40,088 nt of DNA from JALZAA01 sp035316025 (GCA_035316025.1 DATFXL010000072.1:1-40088); one strand, 5' to 3'; positions 14,198-22,492 are shown, counted from the stretch's first letter. The notes: generated from the letters alone by a model not told the origin. Numbers and translations are program-made.

Positions 14198-14491
14198 ATG
14201 CCGCGCAGCCTGAAGAAGGGTCCGTTCGTCGACGACCACCTGCGCATCAAGGTCGAGAAGATGAACTCGTCCGGCGACCGCAAGGTCATCAAGACGTGGT
14301 CGCGCCGCTCAACCGTCACGCCCGAGATGGTCGGGCACACGATCGCCGTCCACGACGGTCGCAAGCACGTGCCCATATACATCACAGAGGCGATGGTCGG
14401 TCACAAGCTCGGCGAGTTCGCGCCGACGCGCACGTTCCGTGTCCACGCCGGCTCCGAGCGGTCGGCGAGAAGGCCGGGGCCCGGTGCCTGA
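14198..14491 (+). CDS. rpsS: 30S ribosomal protein S19
   Basis: S19, 97 residues, a head protein contacting S13 and the A-site finger. Opens MPRSLKKGPFVDDHLRIKV and carries the conserved TWSRRSTVTPEMVGHTIAVHDGR-type core with GHKLGEFAPTRTF. The ATG follows GGGAGG at ideal spacing. The last residues (RPGPGA) are encoded in the 8-bp overlap with rplV. Separated from rplB by a 103-bp hairpin-bearing gap. Confidence 0.97.
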   Translation: MPRSLKKGPFVDDHLRIKVEKMNSSGDRKVIKTWSRRSTVTPEMVGHTIAVHDGRKHVPIYITEAMVGHKLGEFAPTRTFRVHAGSERSARRPGPGA

Positions 14492-15251
14492 GACCCGCGC
14501 CTCCCTCCGCCACGTGCGCACTTCGCCGTCGAAGGTCCGCGAAGTCCTCGGGATGATCCGCGGGCGCGAGATCGACGACGCCCGAGAGCGCCTGCGCTTC
14601 TCGACGCGCGGGCCGGCGGACGAGGTGCTGAAGCTGCTCGACTCGGCCGTCGCCAACGCCGAGAGCAATCAGAGCCTGCCCGAGGACGAGCTGTTCGTCG
14701 CCCGCGCCTACGCCGACGAGGGCCCGACGCTCAAGCGGTGGCGGCCTCGGGCCCGGGGGCGCGGCACCCGCATCCGCAAGCGCACGTGCCACGTGACCAT
14801 CGTGCTGTCGCGCTTCTCCGACGACGAGCTCGAACGTCGCCGCCGGCAGGAGGCCGCGACGGGCCCGGCGCGCCGGCTTCGGCGTCCCACGCGCCGCCGC
14901 CGCCGGGCGCGCGAGGAGGAGGCCGAGGAGGCCGACGAACTCGACCACGAGCAGGAGGACGAGCTGGATGAGGGGCTCGGCGACGAGGCGGTCGAGCTCG
15001 AAGACACCGCGGAGGACGTCGCCCTCGCCGATGTGCCCGACGTGGCCGACGTCGACGCCGAGGCCCAGCCGTTCGGCACCGAGGCGGCAGAGAGTGCACC
15101 GGCGAAGACGCCGGCGAAGAAGAAGGCGCCGGCCACCAACAAGCCGGCGAAGAGGTCGACGGCGAAGAAGAGCGGAACGGCCAAGAAGACGACCGCGAAG
15201 AAGCCGCAAAAGACCACGAAGAAGACCACGAAGAAGAAGAAGGACGAGTAA
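14484..15251 (+). CDS. rplV: 50S ribosomal protein L22 with a long charged C-terminal tail
   Basis: L22 lines the exit tunnel; the core (residues 1-110) is canonical, with the tunnel hairpin ending RPRARGRGTRIRKRTCHVTIVL. The protein is 255 residues, against about 110 for the bare family and 150-200 in mycobacteria. The extension has three zones: Arg-rich (118-143), strongly acidic (144-200) and Lys/Ala/Thr/Pro-rich, histone-H1-like (207-255). The GTG at 14484 was chosen because it begins PETRASLRHVR at the family start and overlaps the rpsS stop by 8 bp; the frame extends upstream without homology. The tail is in frame up to a stop that overlaps the rpsC ATG, so it is part of the gene and not a frameshift artefact. 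Confidence 0.96.
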   Translation: MPETRASLRHVRTSPSKVREVLGMIRGREIDDARERLRFSTRGPADEVLKLLDSAVANAESNQSLPEDELFVARAYADEGPTLKRWRPRARGRGTRIRKRTCHVTIVLSRFSDDELERRRRQEAATGPARRLRRPTRRRRRAREEEAEEADELDHEQEDELDEGLGDEAVELEDTAEDVALADVPDVADVDAEAQPFGTEAAESAPAKTPAKKKAPATNKPAKRSTAKKSGTAKKTTAKKPQKTTKKTTKKKKDE

Positions 15252-16183
15252 TGGGCCAGAAGGTCAACCCGTACGGGTTCCGACTCGGCATCACCACCGA
15301 CTGGAAGTCGCGCTGGTTCGCCGACAAGGACGACTACAAGGACTCGCTGATCGAGGACTGGAAGATCCGCGACTATCTGCGGCGACAGCTCGAGCGCGCC
15401 GCGGTCAGTCGCGTCGAGATCGAGCGCACGCGCGACCGGCTGCGGGTCGACGTGTACACCGCCCGGCCCGGCATCGTCATCGGTCGGCGCGGTGCCGAGG
15501 CCGACCGGCTGCGCGCCGGCCTGCTGCAGATCACGGGCAACCCGAGGATTCACTTCAACATTCAGGAGATCAAGCAGCCCGAGCTCGACGCCACGCTGAT
15601 CGCCCAGGGTGTCGCGGACCAGCTGGCCGGGCGGGTGTCCTTCCGGCGGGCGATGAAGCGCGCCGTGCAGACCGCGATGAAGGCGGGCGCGCAAGGGATC
15701 CGAGTGCAGTGCGGCGGCCGGCTCGGCGGCGCCGAGATGAGCCGCAAGGAGTGGTACCGCGAGGGCCGGGTGCCGCTGCACACCCTGCGGGCCGACATCG
15801 ACTACGGCCAGGCCGAGGCCCGTACCACGTTCGGACGCATCGGCGTGAAGGTCTGGATCTACAAGGGCGACATCCTGCCCTACAAGTCCGCCGCCGAGGA
15901 CAAGATCGCCAAGGAGGCCGCCATGGCGGTAGGCGAGACCGCTGGGCAGGCACCGAGCGGGCGCCGTGTCATCAGCGCCGGCGGAGGACGGCGCCGCCCC
16001 GCCGAGGAGGCCGTGCCCGTCGACCAGGCAGCCGAGGAAGAGGCGCCGGCCGAGGAGGCCACGCCGCTCGTCAAGGAAGCCGATCCCGCGCTGGAGGCGC
16101 TGCTCGCCGAGGAAGAGGAGATCGAGCGCCGCACCCGTCGCGAGCACCACGAAGCGCCGAAGTTCCACGGCGACGAGGAGTAG
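15251..16183 (+). CDS. rpsC: 30S ribosomal protein S3 with acidic C-terminal tail
   Basis: S3, 310 residues, forms the mRNA entry channel. Starts MGQKVNPYGFRLGI; the type II KH domain shows the GRRG loop at 78-81, and the C-terminal domain has the canonical GGAEMSRKEWYREGRVPLHT block. The core ends near residue 220; about 90 further residues form a tail of Glu/Ala-rich then mixed-charge sequence, longer than in most bacteria. The ATG shares one base with the rplV stop and follows AAGAAGGA. Confidence 0.97.
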   Translation: MGQKVNPYGFRLGITTDWKSRWFADKDDYKDSLIEDWKIRDYLRRQLERAAVSRVEIERTRDRLRVDVYTARPGIVIGRRGAEADRLRAGLLQITGNPRIHFNIQEIKQPELDATLIAQGVADQLAGRVSFRRAMKRAVQTAMKAGAQGIRVQCGGRLGGAEMSRKEWYREGRVPLHTLRADIDYGQAEARTTFGRIGVKVWIYKGDILPYKSAAEDKIAKEAAMAVGETAGQAPSGRRVISAGGGRRRPAEEAVPVDQAAEEEAPAEEATPLVKEADPALEALLAEEEEIERRTRREHHEAPKFHGDEE

Positions 16184-16195
16184 GAACAGCACACC

Positions 16196-16612
16196 ATGCT
16201 GATGCCGAAGAAGGTCCGCCATCGCAAGGCGCAGCGCGGCCGCCTCTCAGGGACGGCCAAGGGTGGGACGCGCGTGCACTTCGGCGACTATGGCATCCAG
16301 GCCCTCGAGCCGGGGTGGATCACGAACCGGCAGATCGAAGCGGCCCGGATCGCGATGACCCGTTACATCAAGCGGGGCGGGAAGGTGTGGATCAACATCT
16401 TCCCCGACAAGCCCGTCACCCAGAAGCCGGCCGAGACCCGGATGGGATCAGGGAAGGGCAATCCCGAGCACTGGGTCGCCGTCGTGAAGCCGGGCCGGGT
16501 CATGTTCGAGCTCTCGGGCGTGCCAGAGGACGTCGCCCGCGACGCCATGCGGCTCGCCATGCACAAGCTCCCGATCAAGACCCGTTTCGTCCTGCGTCAG
16601 GAGGAGGCATGA
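16196..16612 (+). CDS. rplP: 50S ribosomal protein L16
   Basis: L16, 138 residues, binds near the A-site tRNA elbow and matures the 50S central protuberance. Opens MLMPKKVRHRKAQRGR, which fixes the first of two nearby ATGs as start; TAGGAA lies upstream. The block RMGSGKGNPEHWVAVVKPGR is the family signature. Ends with a 4-bp ATGA overlap into rpmC. Confidence 0.98.
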   Translation: MLMPKKVRHRKAQRGRLSGTAKGGTRVHFGDYGIQALEPGWITNRQIEAARIAMTRYIKRGGKVWINIFPDKPVTQKPAETRMGSGKGNPEHWVAVVKPGRVMFELSGVPEDVARDAMRLAMHKLPIKTRFVLRQEEA

Positions 16613-16845
16613 CGAGGGCGAGCGAGCTGCGCGAGCTGAATGAGATCGAGCTCGAGCACCGGCTGTCCGAGGCGAAGGAGGAGTTGTTCAACCTGCGCTT
16701 CCAGAACGCGACCGGGCAGCTCGACAACAGCGCGCGAATGGGCCAGGTGCGGAAGGACATCGCCCGGCTCGAGACGCTGCTGCGTGAGCGCGAGATCGAG
16801 GCCGCCGAGACGATGGCGACCGAGCAGGAGACGGAAGATGTCTGA
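16609..16845 (+). CDS. rpmC: 50S ribosomal protein L29
   Basis: L29, 78 residues, a two-helix protein near the tunnel exit. MTRASELRELNEIELEHRL and the signature KEELFNLRFQNATGQLDN are clear. The ATG follows AGGAGG directly, inside the last codons of rplP. A short Glu/Thr-rich tail ends in an 8-bp overlap with rpsQ. Confidence 0.97.
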   Translation: MTRASELRELNEIELEHRLSEAKEELFNLRFQNATGQLDNSARMGQVRKDIARLETLLREREIEAAETMATEQETEDV

Positions 16846-17110
16846 GGCGGCCGACGACCGGCAGAACCGGCGCAAGGTTCGGGAGGGCACCGTCGTGTCC
16901 ACAAAGATGGACAAGACGGTCGTTGTCGCGGTCGTCGACCGTGTCCGTCACCGCCGCTACGGGAAGACACTCCAGCGCACGCGTCGCCTATACGCGCACG
17001 ACGAGGCAAACGACGCGCGCGAAGGCGACCGCGTCCGGCTGCGTGAGACCCGTCCCTTGTCACGCCAGAAGCGCTGGCGGGTCGTCGAGGTCCTCGAGAG
17101 GGCGAAGTGA
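16838..17110 (+). CDS. rpsQ: 30S ribosomal protein S17
   Basis: S17, 90 residues, a primary 16S rRNA-binding OB-fold protein. After a short charged leader (MSEAADDRQNRRK) comes the family core REGTVVSTKMDKTVVV and RYGKTLQRTRRLYAHDE. The ATG at 16838 follows GGAGACGGAAG and overlaps rpmC by 8 bp; the frame upstream is open inside rpmC but unrelated. Overlaps rplN by GTGA. Confidence 0.97.
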   Translation: MSEAADDRQNRRKVREGTVVSTKMDKTVVVAVVDRVRHRRYGKTLQRTRRLYAHDEANDAREGDRVRLRETRPLSRQKRWRVVEVLERAK

Positions 17111-17475
17111 TCCAGCAGGAGAGCCGGCTCAAGGTCGCCGACAACACGGGCGCCCGCGAGGTCCTGTGCATCAAGGTCCTCGGTGGCACCCGCCGGCGCT
17201 ACGCGGGCATCGGCGACATCTTCGTGGCGACCGTGAAGGACGCCAACCCCGGCGCGCCCGTGAAGAAGGGCGAGGTGGTCAAGTGCGTCGTCGTGCGCAC
17301 GAAGAAGGAGCGGCGGCGCGCCGACGGCAGCTACATCCGCTTCGACGAAAACGCCGCCGTCCTCATCAACGACCAGCTCCAGCCGCGCGGGACACGCATC
17401 TTCGGTCCCGTCGGTCGAGAGCTGCGCGACCGACGTTTCATGCGCATCGTGTCGCTCGCCCCGGAGGTGCTGTGA
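17107..17475 (+). CDS. rplN: 50S ribosomal protein L14
   Basis: L14, 122 residues, the standard length; forms an intersubunit bridge and is the binding site of the silencing factor RsfS. The GTG start yields the canonical MIQQESRLKVADNTGARE. RTKKERRRADGSYIRFDENAAV is conserved as the family signature. Overlaps rpsQ by 4 bp, and its stop shares a base with the rplX start. Confidence 0.98.
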   Translation: MIQQESRLKVADNTGAREVLCIKVLGGTRRRYAGIGDIFVATVKDANPGAPVKKGEVVKCVVVRTKKERRRADGSYIRFDENAAVLINDQLQPRGTRIFGPVGRELRDRRFMRIVSLAPEVL

Positions 17476-17807
17476 TGACGATGAAGGACACAAAGGTCAA
17501 CCTCAAACTCCGCAAGGGCGACCGGGTCCGGGTCCTGAGCGGCAAGGACGTCGGGAAGGAAGGCAACATCACCCGCGTCCTGCCCGACTCGAACCGGGTC
17601 ATCGTCGACGGCGTCAACGTCGCCAAGAAGCACCAACGCCAGACGCGGGCGACCATGCAGGCCGGCATCATCGACAAGGACATGCCGATCAGCGCGGCCA
17701 ACGTCGCGATTCTCTGCGACAAGTGCGGGCCCACGCGCATCGGGTACCGGTTCGGCGACGACGGCAAGAAGATCCGCGTCTGCAAGAAGTGCGGGGCCGA
17801 TCTCTGA
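17475..17807 (+). CDS. rplX: 50S ribosomal protein L24, zinc-ribbon form
   Basis: L24, 110 residues, an assembly initiator of the 50S subunit. The N-terminal KOW motif is visible around KGDRVRVLSGKDVGKEG. The C-terminal part carries C81, C84, C103 and C106 as two CxxC pairs, the zinc-ribbon variant that is absent from mycobacterial L24. Start: ATG 17475 lies seven nt after GGAGG; a second ATG two codons later (17481) would be too far from it. Stop overlaps the rplE ATG. Confidence 0.96.
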   Translation: MTMKDTKVNLKLRKGDRVRVLSGKDVGKEGNITRVLPDSNRVIVDGVNVAKKHQRQTRATMQAGIIDKDMPISAANVAILCDKCGPTRIGYRFGDDGKKIRVCKKCGADL

Positions 17808-18391
17808 TGGCGCCGACGACGACCGAGCAGCCCCGCCTGAAGCAGCGCTACGAGTCGGATGTGCGCCTGCAGCTGCAACGCGACCTCGGACTGCACAACG
17901 TCATGCAGGTCCCGCGGCTCGAGAAGATCGTGCTCAACTGCGGCGTCGGCCTCGCGACCCAGCAGCAGTCGCTGCTCGACGGCGCCGTCGCCGACCTGAC
18001 CGTGATCACCGGGCAGAAGCCGCTCGTGACCCGGGCCAAGAAGTCGATCGCCGGGTTCAAGCTGAGGGCGGGCAACCCCATCGGCGTCAAGGTGACGCTC
18101 CGCGGCGCCCGCATGTGGGAGTTCTACGACCGGCTCGTGAGCCTGGCCATCCCCCGCATCCGCGACTTCCGTGGGATGGACCCGAGCGCGTTCGACGGGC
18201 GCGGCAACTACACCTTCGGCGTCACCGAGCAGCTGATCTTCCCCGAGATCGACTACGACAGCATCGATACCGTGCGGGGCATGGACATCACGATCGTGAC
18301 CTCCGCAACCACCGACGACGCAGGTCGCGCGCTGCTCACGGCGCTCGGCTTCCCGTTCCGTCGGGACAGCGAACGCCAGAGCGAGGGGTAG
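17807..18391 (+). CDS. rplE: 50S ribosomal protein L5
   Basis: L5, 194 residues, binds 5S rRNA and forms part of the central protuberance and the bridge to S13. LGLHNVMQVPRLEKIVLNCGVG and the block TGQKPLVTRAKKSIAGFKLR are characteristic. IPRIRDFRGMDPSAFDGRGNY continues the family pattern with normal spacing. The ATG at 17807 shares a base with the rplX stop. A short gap leads to rpsN. Confidence 0.98.
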   Translation: MAPTTTEQPRLKQRYESDVRLQLQRDLGLHNVMQVPRLEKIVLNCGVGLATQQQSLLDGAVADLTVITGQKPLVTRAKKSIAGFKLRAGNPIGVKVTLRGARMWEFYDRLVSLAIPRIRDFRGMDPSAFDGRGNYTFGVTEQLIFPEIDYDSIDTVRGMDITIVTSATTDDAGRALLTALGFPFRRDSERQSEG

Positions 18392-18395
18392 TCCA

Positions 18396-18581
18396 TTGGC
18401 GAAGAAGGCCTTGATCGAGAAGCAGCAGCGGAAGCCCAAGTTCAAGGTGCGCGCGTACACGCGCTGCCGGCGTTGTGGCCGAGCGCGGGCCGTGTACCGA
18501 CGCTTCGGGTTGTGCCGCATCTGCCTACGCGACATGGCCCACAACGGTGAGGTCCCCGGCCTCACGAAGGCTTCGTGGTGA
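18396..18581 (+). CDS. rpsN: 30S ribosomal protein S14 type Z
   Basis: Zinc-binding short S14 (often called rpsZ), 61 residues, in the 30S head. A TTG start at 18396 after GAGGGG gives MAKKALIEKQQRKPKF. C24, C27, C40 and C43 form the CxxC-x12-CxxC zinc site. Sits between rplE and rpsH as expected; no zinc-free paralogue is seen in the window. Confidence 0.97.
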   Translation: MAKKALIEKQQRKPKFKVRAYTRCRRCGRARAVYRRFGLCRICLRDMAHNGEVPGLTKASW

Positions 18582-18585
18582 TCGC

Positions 18586-18990
18586 ATGACGATGACCGAC
18601 CCCGTTGCCGACATGCTCACGCGGATCCGCAATGCCAACGTCGCGTTCCACGACGACGTCGTGATGCCCTCTTCGAAGCTGAAGGTGGAGCTGGCGAAGA
18701 TCCTCGAGAAGGAGGGTTACATCACCAGCTCGAGTGTCGAGGGCGACTCGTCGTCGCCCGCACCGCGCCTGCGCATCACGATGAAGTACACACCCGATCG
18801 CAAGCGCACGATCTCGGGAATCCGCCGTGTGTCAAAGCCCGGTCTGCGCGTCTACACACGCGCCGACAAGCTCCCGCGCGTGCTCGGCGGTATGGGGATC
18901 GCCATCCTGTCCACCAACCAGGGCCTGATGACCGACCGCGAGGCGCGCGAGCGCCACGTGGGCGGCGAGGTCCTCTGCCAGGTCTGGTAA
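18586..18990 (+). CDS. rpsH: 30S ribosomal protein S8
   Basis: S8, 134 residues, binds the central domain of 16S rRNA and is the spc-operon repressor in E. coli. Begins MTMTDPVADMLTRIRNA, the same double-Met opening as in mycobacteria; the second ATG at 18592 is an alternative. The C-terminal block PRVLGGMGIAILSTNQGLMTD and GGEVLCQVW is canonical. Four bp behind rpsN. Confidence 0.97.
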   Translation: MTMTDPVADMLTRIRNANVAFHDDVVMPSSKLKVELAKILEKEGYITSSSVEGDSSSPAPRLRITMKYTPDRKRTISGIRRVSKPGLRVYTRADKLPRVLGGMGIAILSTNQGLMTDREARERHVGGEVLCQVW

Positions 18991-18999
18991 CGAGCAGCC

Positions 19000-19539
19000 A
19001 TGTCACGCGTCGGGAAGGAGCCCATCACCATCCCCTCCGGGGTCGAGGTCACGCTCTCCGGGCGCCAAGTGGTCGTGAAGGGCCCGAACGGCACCCTGGA
19101 GCACCGGGCGCCCGAGACGATCTCGATCGCGCAGGACGGCGACACCCTGGTTGTCACACGGCCGGACGACGAGCGCGAGAACCGTGCCCTCCACGGTCTG
19201 ACCCGCTCGCTGGTGAACAACATGGTGGTCGGGGTTTCCCAGGGATTCACCCGAGAGCTCGAGATCGTGGGCGTGGGGTACCGCGCCCAGGCTCAGGGAC
19301 CATCGCGGATCGAGCTCCAGGTCGGCTTCTCGCACCCGGTGCGGTTCGAGGCGCCCGAGGGCGTGACGTTCGAAGTTCCCCAGCCCACTCGTATCGTGGT
19401 GCGGGGCGCTGACAAGCAGCGGGTCGGCCAGGTGGCGGCGGACGTGCGCAAGATTCGCCCACCCGAGCCGTACAAGGGCAAGGGCATCCGGTACGACGAC
19501 GAGCGGGTGCAACGCAAGGCCGGGAAGTCGGCCAAGTAA
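19000..19539 (+). CDS. rplF: 50S ribosomal protein L6
   Basis: L6, 179 residues, two duplicated RNA-binding domains near the GTPase-associated centre. MSRVGKEPITIPSGVEV is canonical, and the C-terminal signature RKIRPPEPYKGKGIRY is intact. The Shine-Dalgarno is weak (GAGCAG). It lies 9 bp behind rpsH and 21 bp before rplR. Confidence 0.98.
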   Translation: MSRVGKEPITIPSGVEVTLSGRQVVVKGPNGTLEHRAPETISIAQDGDTLVVTRPDDERENRALHGLTRSLVNNMVVGVSQGFTRELEIVGVGYRAQAQGPSRIELQVGFSHPVRFEAPEGVTFEVPQPTRIVVRGADKQRVGQVAADVRKIRPPEPYKGKGIRYDDERVQRKAGKSAK

Positions 19540-19560
19540 CGCCGTAGCAGGACGAACTCG

Positions 19561-19917
19561 ATGACGAACAACAAACGCGAAGCGAGGATCCGGCGCCACC
19601 GCCGGGTTCGCAAGAAGATCCGGGGCACGGCGGACCGGCCGCGCCTGTCGGTGTTCCGCTCGGCGCGCCACATCTATGCCCAGGTGATCGACGACGCGGA
19701 CGGGCGCACGCTGGCGGCGGCAGCCACGACCGAGCCCGGGTTGCGATCGAGCGGAGGGTCGCCCGTCGACGCGGCCAAGTCGGTCGGCAAGCTGGTCGGC
19801 GAACGGGCCAAGGCGGCGGGCGTCTCGACCGTCGTGTTCGACCGGGGCGGGTTCAAGTTCCACGGTCGGGTCGCCGGTCTGGCCGAAGGTGCACGCGAAG
19901 CAGGACTGGAGCTCTGA
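19561..19917 (+). CDS. rplR: 50S ribosomal protein L18
   Basis: L18, 118 residues, brings 5S rRNA to the large subunit. Basic N-terminus MTNNKREARIRRHRRVRKKI, then RPRLSVFRSARHIYAQVIDD and the C-terminal FDRGGFKFHGRVAGLAEGAREAGL. CAGGA precedes the ATG. The stop shares a base with the rpsE start. Confidence 0.97.
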   Translation: MTNNKREARIRRHRRVRKKIRGTADRPRLSVFRSARHIYAQVIDDADGRTLAAAATTEPGLRSSGGSPVDAAKSVGKLVGERAKAAGVSTVVFDRGGFKFHGRVAGLAEGAREAGLEL

Positions 19918-20465
19918 TGGCAGACGGTCAACTCGAGGAGCGGGTGATCGCGATCAACCGCGTCGCCAAGGTCGTGAAAGGCGGGCGGAGGTTCTCGTTC
20001 ACCGCGCTCGTTGTCGTCGGTGACGGCAACGGCAACGTGGGTCTCGGCTACGGGAAAGCCAAGGAGGTCCCGGCCGCGATCCAGAAGGGCATGGAGGAGG
20101 CGCGCAAGAGTCTCTTCGCGGTCGCGCTCGCCGGGACCACGATCACGCACCAGGTCGTCGGCGTGCACGACGCTGCCCGGGTCCTCCTGAAGCCGGCCGC
20201 CCCCGGTACCGGTGTGATCGCCGGCGGTGCCGCCCGGGCGATCCTGGAGGCGGCCGGGGTCGGCGACGTGCTGGCGAAGTCGCTCGGCTCCGCCAACGCG
20301 ATCAACGTGTCGCGGGCCACGATCGCAGGCCTCCAGGCGTTGCGCCGTCCCGACGAGGTCGCCAAGCTGCGGGGCAAGTCTCCCGAGGAGGTCTCCTCGA
20401 CGGGGATGCTCCGCGCCTACCGCGAGCGCTCGGCGCCCAAGCAAGAAGTCACGGAGGTCGCGTGA
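19917..20465 (+). CDS. rpsE: 30S ribosomal protein S5
   Basis: S5, 182 residues, helps form the mRNA entry channel and affects decoding fidelity. INRVAKVVKGGRRFSFTALVV is the double-stranded-RNA-binding-like domain, with the spectinomycin loop region around VVKGGRR unchanged. GYGKAKEVPAAIQKGMEEARK and the C-terminal SLGSANAINVSRATI complete the fold. Overlaps rplR by one base and touches rpmD. Confidence 0.98.
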   Translation: MADGQLEERVIAINRVAKVVKGGRRFSFTALVVVGDGNGNVGLGYGKAKEVPAAIQKGMEEARKSLFAVALAGTTITHQVVGVHDAARVLLKPAAPGTGVIAGGAARAILEAAGVGDVLAKSLGSANAINVSRATIAGLQALRRPDEVAKLRGKSPEEVSSTGMLRAYRERSAPKQEVTEVA

Positions 20466-20647
20466 TGGCCGAGAAGCTGCGGATCACCCAGGTGCGGTCG
20501 ACGATCGGGACCAAGCCCCACCAGCGGGGCACGCTGCGCGCACTCGGCCTGCGCCGGATCAACGACTCCGTCGAGCTTCCCGACCGGCCCGAGATCCGCG
20601 GCATGGTCGATGCGGTGCCGCACCTCGTGAAGGTCGAAGAGGAATGA
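20465..20647 (+). CDS. rpmD: 50S ribosomal protein L30
   Basis: L30, 60 residues. KLRITQVRSTIGTKPHQRGTL and LRRINDSVELPDRPEIRGM define the family. Two starts are possible: GTG at 20462 and ATG at 20465. The ATG is preferred because GGAGG (20453-20457) is then seven nt away and the family usually begins with a single Met-Ala. Ends in an ATGA overlap with rplO. Confidence 0.95.
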   Translation: MAEKLRITQVRSTIGTKPHQRGTLRALGLRRINDSVELPDRPEIRGMVDAVPHLVKVEEE

Positions 20648-21138
20648 CGATCAAGCCCCACGACCTTCATGCCGCTCCTGGTGCTCGCACCCCGGCGCGC
20701 CGGGCCGGCCGCGGCATCGGTGGGCGGGGCGGCAAGACCGCGGGCCGGGGCATGAAGGGCCAGCGCGCCCGCGACACGGTGAAGCCCGGGTTCGAAGGCG
20801 GCCAGACGCCGCTCACCCGCCGCACGCCCAAGATGAAGGGCTTCAAGAACCCGTTCCGTGTCGAATACGCGGTCGTGAACCTTGATGTCCTCGAGGCGTT
20901 CGACGCCGGCAGCGAGGTCGACCCGGGCACGCTGCGGTCCCGCGGCCTCGTGGCCAAGCAGGGCCTCGTGAAGGTCCTCGGACGCGGGCAGCTCACGAAG
21001 CAGCTGACCGTCCGGGCTCACGCGTTCTCGGCGGCCGCCACACGCGCGATCGAAGGCGCAGGTGGCCGTTTCGAGCGTCTGCCCTTGCCGTTCCGCCGGC
21101 GTCCCCCCGCGAAGGGGAACGCCCTGACCAACCGCTAA
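20644..21138 (+). CDS. rplO: 50S ribosomal protein L15
   Basis: L15, 164 residues, a late-assembly protein with an extended N-terminal arm. The arm shows the Gly/Arg-rich signature GRGIGGRGGKTAGRGMKGQRARD, followed by FEGGQTPLTRRTPKMKGFKN. The ATG at 20644 overlaps the rpmD stop; the upstream open frame inside rpsE/rpmD is not homologous. Last ribosomal gene of the spc cluster before secY. Confidence 0.97.
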   Translation: MTIKPHDLHAAPGARTPARRAGRGIGGRGGKTAGRGMKGQRARDTVKPGFEGGQTPLTRRTPKMKGFKNPFRVEYAVVNLDVLEAFDAGSEVDPGTLRSRGLVAKQGLVKVLGRGQLTKQLTVRAHAFSAAATRAIEGAGGRFERLPLPFRRRPPAKGNALTNR

Positions 21139-21177
21139 GCTCGGCGATCCCGCCGCGAGAGGAGGTCGCGCTCCCCC

Positions 21178-22479
21178 ATGCTCTCCCGCCTGCGGAACAT
21201 GTTCCGGGTGCCCGACCTGCGCAACAAGATCCTCTTCACGTTGGTGATCATCGGGCTGTACCGGGTGGGCGCACACCTGCCAGTCCCGTTCATCGACTTC
21301 AACGCGATCAAGGACCTGCAGAAGCAGTCGGAGAACACCGGAGTCGTCGGGTTCCTCGACCTGTTCTCGGGCGGCGCGATCACCAACGTCGCCATCTTCT
21401 TCCTCGGCATCATGCCGTACATCACGGCGTCGATCATCATGCAGCTGCTGGGCGTGGTGATCCCGAAGCTCGAGGAATGGCAGAACGAGGGCCAGGTCGG
21501 GCAGAAGAAGATCACGCAGTGGACCCGCTACCTCACCGTCGGGCTCGCCCTGGTTCAGTCGACTGGGTTCGTGTTCGCGCTGCACCAGGGCAGCAGCGGG
21601 CTGCTGGGCTTCGCCGGGTTCCAGGGACGCGACCTCATCCCCGGGTTCAACACGCCCCGCGCCGCTCTGATCGTGTTGATCTGGACCGCCGGTACCGCGC
21701 TGTTGATGTGGCTGTCCGAGCTCATCACGCAGCGCGGGATCGGCAACGGCATGTCGATCATCATCTTCGCCTCGGTCGTTTCGCGCCTCCCCGCGCAGGG
21801 ATCGTCGATCTACAGCGAGGGCAGCAAGTTCCAGTTCTTCACGATCCTCGCCATCGGCATCGCGATGATCGTGGGGATCGTGTTCGTCGAGTCGGGGCAG
21901 CGTCGCATCCCGGTCCAGTTCGCGAAACGGGTTGTCGGCCGGCGCATGTACGGCGGGCAGAGCACCTACATACCGCTGAAGGTCAACCAGTCGGGCGTGA
22001 TCCCCGTCATCTTCGCGAGCTCGATCTTGTCGTTCCCGGCCCTCATCGCCACGGCCACGCCTTGGAAGGGGCTGCAGCAGTTCATCAACGACAACCTGAT
22101 CCAGCGCCAGAGCTGGTTCTACATCGGTCTGTACACGCTGCTGATCATCTTCTTCGCGTACTTCTACACCGCGATCGCGTTCAACCCCGCCCAGCAGGCC
22201 GACATCATCCGGAAACAGGGCGGGTTCATCCCCGGCATCAGACCAGGGCCGCCGACGGAGCGGTACCTGGCCAAGACCCTGAACCGGATCACGCTGCCGG
22301 GATCGCTGTTCCTCGCCACGATCGCGATCGCGCCGCTGCTGGTGTTCGCGTTGTGGGACATCAGACAGTTCCCGTTCGGTGGCACCGCGCTGCTGATCAC
22401 CGTGGGCGTGGCGCTCGAGACCATGAAGCAGATCGACAGCCAGTTGATGATGCGCAACTACGAGGGCTTCCTCGCCTAG
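21178..22479 (+). CDS. secY: preprotein translocase subunit SecY
   Basis: Channel-forming subunit of the SecYEG translocon in the cytoplasmic membrane, 433 residues with about ten hydrophobic segments. N-terminal RVPDLRNKILFTLVIIGLYRVG begins TM1; the plug/TM2 region contains FSGGAITNVAIFFLGIMPYI, and cytoplasmic loop 5 carries the conserved arginine-containing GQRRIPVQFAKR. The C-terminus MKQIDSQLMMRNYEGFL is standard. A strong GAGGAGGT lies 12 nt before the ATG. Located, as usual, between rplO and adk. Confidence 0.98.
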   Translation: MLSRLRNMFRVPDLRNKILFTLVIIGLYRVGAHLPVPFIDFNAIKDLQKQSENTGVVGFLDLFSGGAITNVAIFFLGIMPYITASIIMQLLGVVIPKLEEWQNEGQVGQKKITQWTRYLTVGLALVQSTGFVFALHQGSSGLLGFAGFQGRDLIPGFNTPRAALIVLIWTAGTALLMWLSELITQRGIGNGMSIIIFASVVSRLPAQGSSIYSEGSKFQFFTILAIGIAMIVGIVFVESGQRRIPVQFAKRVVGRRMYGGQSTYIPLKVNQSGVIPVIFASSILSFPALIATATPWKGLQQFINDNLIQRQSWFYIGLYTLLIIFFAYFYTAIAFNPAQQADIIRKQGGFIPGIRPGPPTERYLAKTLNRITLPGSLFLATIAIAPLLVFALWDIRQFPFGGTALLITVGVALETMKQIDSQLMMRNYEGFLA

Positions 22480-22492
22480 TCGGAGTGCACCG

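Noticed and set aside
14484..15251. L22 tail as a frameshift fusion with a separate small gene
   Set aside because: The frame is continuous from the core, no start with Shine-Dalgarno lies inside the tail, and the stop is overlapped by the rpsC start as in the neighbouring junctions.
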